Part shown: in pieces, positions 60,028 to 64,000 of the stretch
How the letters are laid out: the number at the start of each line of letters is the position of its first letter
Position numbering within the stretch: position 1 is the first letter of the stretch
Assembly (NCBI GenBank): GCA_965153355.1
Contig: OZ231127.1
Span: 87,668,001-87,732,000, forward strand
Reading direction: 5' to 3'
From: Flaccisagitta enflata
Lineage: Eukaryota > Chaetognatha > Sagittoidea > Aphragmophora
Length of the DNA: 64,000 bases
Notes under the pieces: generated by a model
The model's database searches: none
Seen by the model: the letters and a program-made list of their open reading frames with translations, nothing else
Told to the model about the DNA's origin: nothing
Made by a program: the position numbers and the translations under genes

Positions 60028-61397
60028 TTTAGTCGCGTGCACGCGACTCTACAACCCGCTCTGTCGGTCGGTCCGTCTGTCCGTCCGTCCATCCGTCCGT
60101 CCGTAACACTTAGCTTTTTTGCGTTATTTTTGGTCATTTTGGTTTGTCTGGAGTTATTTTGAGCCATTTTTTTGTTGTGTTTGATCTTTTTTGGTCATTT
60201 TTGGTGGTTTTTAAGTCATTTTTGGTCATTTTGGTCATTTTGGTCATTTTGGTCATTTTGGTCATTTTGGTCATTTTGGTCATTTTGGGTCATTTTAGGT
60301 CATTTTTGATTATTTTTGATTTTTTTTTTTGTCATTTTTGGTCATTTTTGGTCATTTTTGGTGATTTTGGTGATTTTGTTGATTTTGGTCATTTTGGTCA
60401 TTTTTGGTCATTTTTGGTCATTTTTGGTCATTTTTGATCATTTTTGGTCTGCTGGTTTAAGTCACTGGTTTAAGTTTGCTGGTTTAAGTCTGCTGGTTTA
60501 AGTCTGCTAGTTAAAGTCTGCTAGTTAAAGTCTGCTGGTTTGAGTCTGCTGGTTTAAGTCTGCTGGTTTAAGTCTGCTGGTTTATGTCTGCTGGTTTGAG
60601 TCTGCTGGTTTAAGTCTGCGGGTTTGAACCGAAAGCGAAATAGTGCTATACTTTCTTATAACGCTAACCCTAACCCTAACCCTAACCCATGACGCTCATG
60701 AGCGTGTACATGCCGCTCATAGTGAAACAGTAACCCTAACCTAACTCTTCTCCAAGCCTAACCCTAACCTCATTGTAGCCTAACCCTAACCTAACCTAGC
60801 CAGAAACACAACCTAGCCTAAACACTTATTGAGAAACATCTAACCTAACCTAACCCCTAACCCAAAACTATAACCCTAAGCCTTCCTAACCTAACCCGTA
60901 CAACAGAAGTGCATTCGCGGGAATGGGTTTGGGTCTGGTTTCAGTCTGTTTAAGGTGTGTTTTAAGTGTGTTTAAAGTGTGGTTTAAGTCTGGTTTAAGT
61001 CTGGTCTAAGTATGGTTTTAGTCTGGTTTAAGTATGGTTTAAGTCTGGTTTGAGTCTGGTATGAGTCTGGTTTGAGTCTGGTTTAAGTGTGGTTTGAGTC
61101 TGGCTTGAGTCTGGTTTAAGTCTGTTTAAAGTCTGGTTCATGTCTGGTTCATGTCTGATTTATGTCTGGTTTAGGTCTGGTTTAGGTCTGGTTTAATTCT
61201 GGTTTGAGTCTGGTTTGAGTCTGGTTTGAGTCTGGTTTGTGTTTGGTTTGTGTCTGGTTTGAGTCTGGTTTGAGTATGGTTTGAGTATGGTTTGGGTCTG
61301 GTTTTAAGTCTGATTTTCGATAAAAAAGATTTATTTCTCAGGAGTCAGGTCAGTCAATTTTTTTTGTCCTGCACGCGACTTATAGGTGTTGGCCCTT
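60028..61397 (-). mobile_element. HINE-like variant A', expanded copy carrying telomere-like arrays
   Basis: It opens AGTCGCGTGCACGCGACTC (60031), (GTCC)n, AACACTTAGCTTTTTTGCG. Then follow successive arrays: GGTCATTTT (60130-60455), AAGTCTGCTGGTTT (60456-60625), telomere-like CCCTAA/CCTAA (60663-60899) and GGTTTGAGTCT (60925-61310). It closes CCTGCACGCGACTTATAGGT and GTTGGCC at 61371-61393. Opening and closing boxes match the copy at 45916-48147. Confidence 0.65.
60663..60899 (+). repeat. Interstitial telomere-like repeats
   Basis: (CCCTAA) is repeated about four times at 60664-60689, followed by degenerate mixtures of CCCTAA and CCTAA up to 60899. Both the TTAGGG and TTAGG types are present on the complement. 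Confidence 0.85.
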
Positions 61398-61702
61398 TAT
61401 TTGTCATGTCTCTATCTTTGTCTCATTTTCCTTTATTTCTCATGTCTCTATCTTTGTCTCATTTTCCTTTATTTCTCATGTCTCTATCTTTGTCTCATTT
61501 TTCTTTATTTCTCATGTCTCTATCTTTGTCTCATTTTCCTTTATTTCTCATGTCTCTATCTTTGTCTCATTTTCCTTTATTTCTCATGTCTCTATCTTTG
61601 TCTCATTTTCCTTTATTTCTCATGTCTCTATCTTTGTCTCATTTTCCTTTATTTCTCATGTCTCTATCTTTGTCTCATTTTCCTTTATTTCTCATGTCTC
61701 TC
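61395..61702 (+). repeat. 36-bp minisatellite, about 8 copies
   Basis: The unit contains CCTTTATTTCTCATGTCTC and TATCTTTGTCTCATTTT. Copies are almost identical, with one C-to-T change (61501), implying recent amplification. A 12-residue repeat appears in each open frame. Confidence 0.95.
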
Positions 61703-61850
61703 TCTTTCCCTTTTTTCCCGAATGCGTGCAGTAAAAATCACGATCATTTGTCAGACTTTTCAATCTTCGTTCTTCAACAGTCATGTTTCTCGGCCTCGTC
61801 AGCATTCCAGCCGTTTCCCACCACACTCAATTTTCTTCTATTTTTTTTTT
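61703..61850. other. Short unique spacer
   Basis: Nothing was recognised. Confidence 0.5.
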
Positions 61851-62730
<880 letters not shown>

Positions 62731-62973
62731 ATTTCTATCTCTTTCATTTTTCTTTCATTCTTTTTCTATTTCATTCTTTCTATTTATTTCCCCTTCTATT
62801 TGTTCCCCCTTATTTCTTTTTTCAATATTCCATTCGTTCATAAATCAAAAGTCTTTGATCAACCCCCTCTCTAGCCTGAGGATGAAACAAGGCCGGAGAG
62901 ACGACAATCTCAAACGCGAACGGAAGGGTACCAGCGGAAAATCCCCCCCCAAAAAACGACGGACGGACGTGAC

Positions 62974-62975
<2 letters not shown>
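62731..62975. other. Spacer with a degenerate HINE-like fragment
   Basis: AAACAAGGCCGGAGAGACGA (62886), GACGGACGGACGTG (62960) and GACGCGAGAG suggest a decayed copy. Confidence 0.4.

Positions 62976-63018
<43 letters not shown>
62976..63018 (+). repeat. (GA)n microsatellite
   Basis: About 21 GA units. The purine strand is opposite to that of the CT tract 95 bp downstream. Confidence 0.97.
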
Positions 63019-63023
<5 letters not shown>

Positions 63024-63106
63024 CGCACCAAAAGTTACTAAGCATCTACAATGGCGGTAATTTGAAGGCTTTCACATACGGTTTTTTTTTCAAGTTTTTT
63101 TTTTCT

Positions 63107-63306
<200 letters not shown>

Positions 63307-63321
63307 TTCTCATTGTGGCAG

Positions 63322-63463
63322 GCTCGTGACCCTGAATTGGAGCAGCAAGTGTTGGATTGGATTGCAGCATTGACGGGGGAAGTCAAGCCTGAAAAAGAGA
63401 AATACGAAGACTTTTTGCGGGATGGATTAGTTCTCTGCAAACTCATCAACAAACTGGCGCCAG
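63322..63463 (+). CDS. Calponin/transgelin/Mp20-family exon (N-terminal part of CH domain)
   Basis: A 142-nt internal exon lies between acceptor ...TTGTGGCAG (63321) and donor CAG|GTCACA (63464). It encodes 47 residues plus one base, incoming phase 0 and outgoing phase 1 (a Gly codon is split). The protein starts ARDPELEQQVLDWIAALTGE and ends with KYEDFLRDGLVLCKLINKL then AP(G). The first part matches the E-x-x-x-x-DWI helix, and DGLVLCKLINKLAPG is the hallmark DGxxLCKLxNxLxPG of type-3 calponin-homology domains found in calponin, transgelin/SM22 and arthropod muscle protein 20. Such proteins bind or bundle actin and regulate contractility in the cytoplasm. Only about half of a ~100-residue CH domain is here; the rest and any C-terminal calponin repeats must lie on other exons. 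The first coding exon was not found with confidence in the window. Which family member this is cannot be decided from one exon. The GTCACA donor departs from GTRAG. Confidence 0.85.
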
Positions 63464-63654
63464 GTCACACATGAAAATCGCGGCTTGATCAAATTGGCAT
63501 TGTATCGCGAAACCGTGACGTGTTCTGCTGAGATTTCTTTGTCCTGTTTTGGTAGCGAGCGAACGAACAAACGAGCGAACGAGCAAACGAGTGAACGAGC
63601 ATCGTCTCATTCGCATTTTCTCTGACTTTTCTTACTCTTCCTTTTTTCATTCTT
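63464..63654 (+). other. Intron start after the CH exon
   Basis: Unique sequence, then a degenerate GAGCGAACGAAC tract (63556-63602). No second exon was seen before the window ends. Confidence 0.6.
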
Positions 63655-63662
63655 TATTTTCT

Positions 63663-63977
63663 CAGGGGTGTATATTATTGTGTCGCTTTTGAATTTTTTC
63701 CCCCTACCTTTGATTTTCTTCCCCACCGACGTGTCGCGTCGCATTTTTATATCTATGATTTTCTTCTCCAAAGAGCAATAAAACAATGTGGTTAAGGTTT
63801 GATTAGTGTTAAATTGTGTTTTGCTTATTGGGTTTTATGATTTAGTACTGTCAAAAGTTATATTTTCCCCTAATTTCCTTTTTTTCTCTTTTTCCTCTTT
63901 GATTTCCTTCCCCATCTCCAGACCCTTTGAATCCCCTCCCCCCCACCGGGGGGAGGACTCGATAATATACAGGCCTG
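63663..63977 (+). mobile_element. hAT-type MITE (CAGGGGTGTATA family), copy 2, 8-bp TSD
   Basis: It starts CAGGGGTGTATATTATTGTG and ends CGATAATATACAGGCCTG. It is flanked by TATTTTCT at 63655-63662 and 63978-63985, an exact 8-bp duplication as made by hAT transposases. It is homologous along its length to 48991-49315 and lies in the intron following the CH exon. Confidence 0.85.
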
Positions 63978-64000
63978 TATTTTCTTTTTCTTCCTTTCTC

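Noticed and set aside
60663-60899. True chromosome end
   Set aside because: The block is short, degenerate and flanked on both sides by several kb of other sequence.

Overview
The window is eukaryotic, and almost certainly from an animal. It has no long coding ORF. It is packed with long microsatellites, minisatellites and nested non-autonomous transposons. The one convincing cellular gene piece is a spliced exon (63322-63463) of a calponin/transgelin/muscle-protein-20 type calponin-homology (CH) domain. Many interspersed repeats carry (GTCY)n/(ACGG)n runs with subterminal inverted repeats, as in Helentron-associated elements (HINE/pearl/CvA type) known from bivalves, echinoids, insects and other invertebrates. 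An invertebrate with a repeat-rich genome is therefore likely; the species cannot be named from the sequence.

Layout. 1-293: a HINE-like copy and flank. 294-19687: one giant (about 19.4 kb) inverted-repeat structure built almost wholly of the decamer AGCAGGAACC in ~222-bp higher-order units. The motif is in + orientation up to 9.69 kb and in - orientation from 9.90 kb. The outermost ~200 bp are near-identical inverted copies, and CCCGCTTT lies at both edges. Two later insertions interrupt it (4509-7440 and 11112-11733). 19695-30000: minisatellites, compound (GT)n(CT)n and (GTT)n tracts, HINEs and foldback elements. 30003-34110: a dense nest holding a HINE variant, a hAT-like element with a perfect 8-bp TSD, and a palindromic element carrying a Penelope-like GIY-YIG tail plus an AT-hook. 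34111-38650: mostly microsatellites. 38775-43420: HINEs and large foldback elements bearing a 20-21-bp minisatellite. 43600-50035: a 55-bp minisatellite, a long HINE variant expanded by TAAGTCATT/ATAGGTAATT arrays, and a 70-bp minisatellite. 50036-57380: degenerate repeats, several HINEs, a foldback element and a 15-bp G-rich minisatellite. 57386-59330: mostly unique sequence with two weak exon candidates. 60028-61397: another expanded HINE variant carrying telomere-like CCCTAA/CCTAA arrays. 61395-63303: pyrimidine satellites, the last a (CT)n that runs into the CH exon's splice acceptor. 63655-63985: a hAT-type MITE with a perfect 8-bp TSD in the following intron.

No operon-like or pathway-level organisation exists here. 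The window reads as intergenic or intronic sequence of a repeat-rich genome next to, and probably inside, a calponin-family gene on the + strand. The strongest candidates for something undescribed are the 19.4-kb inverted-repeat element and a family of four near-palindromic elements, each flanked by an exact 4-bp TSD, that share an internal core.
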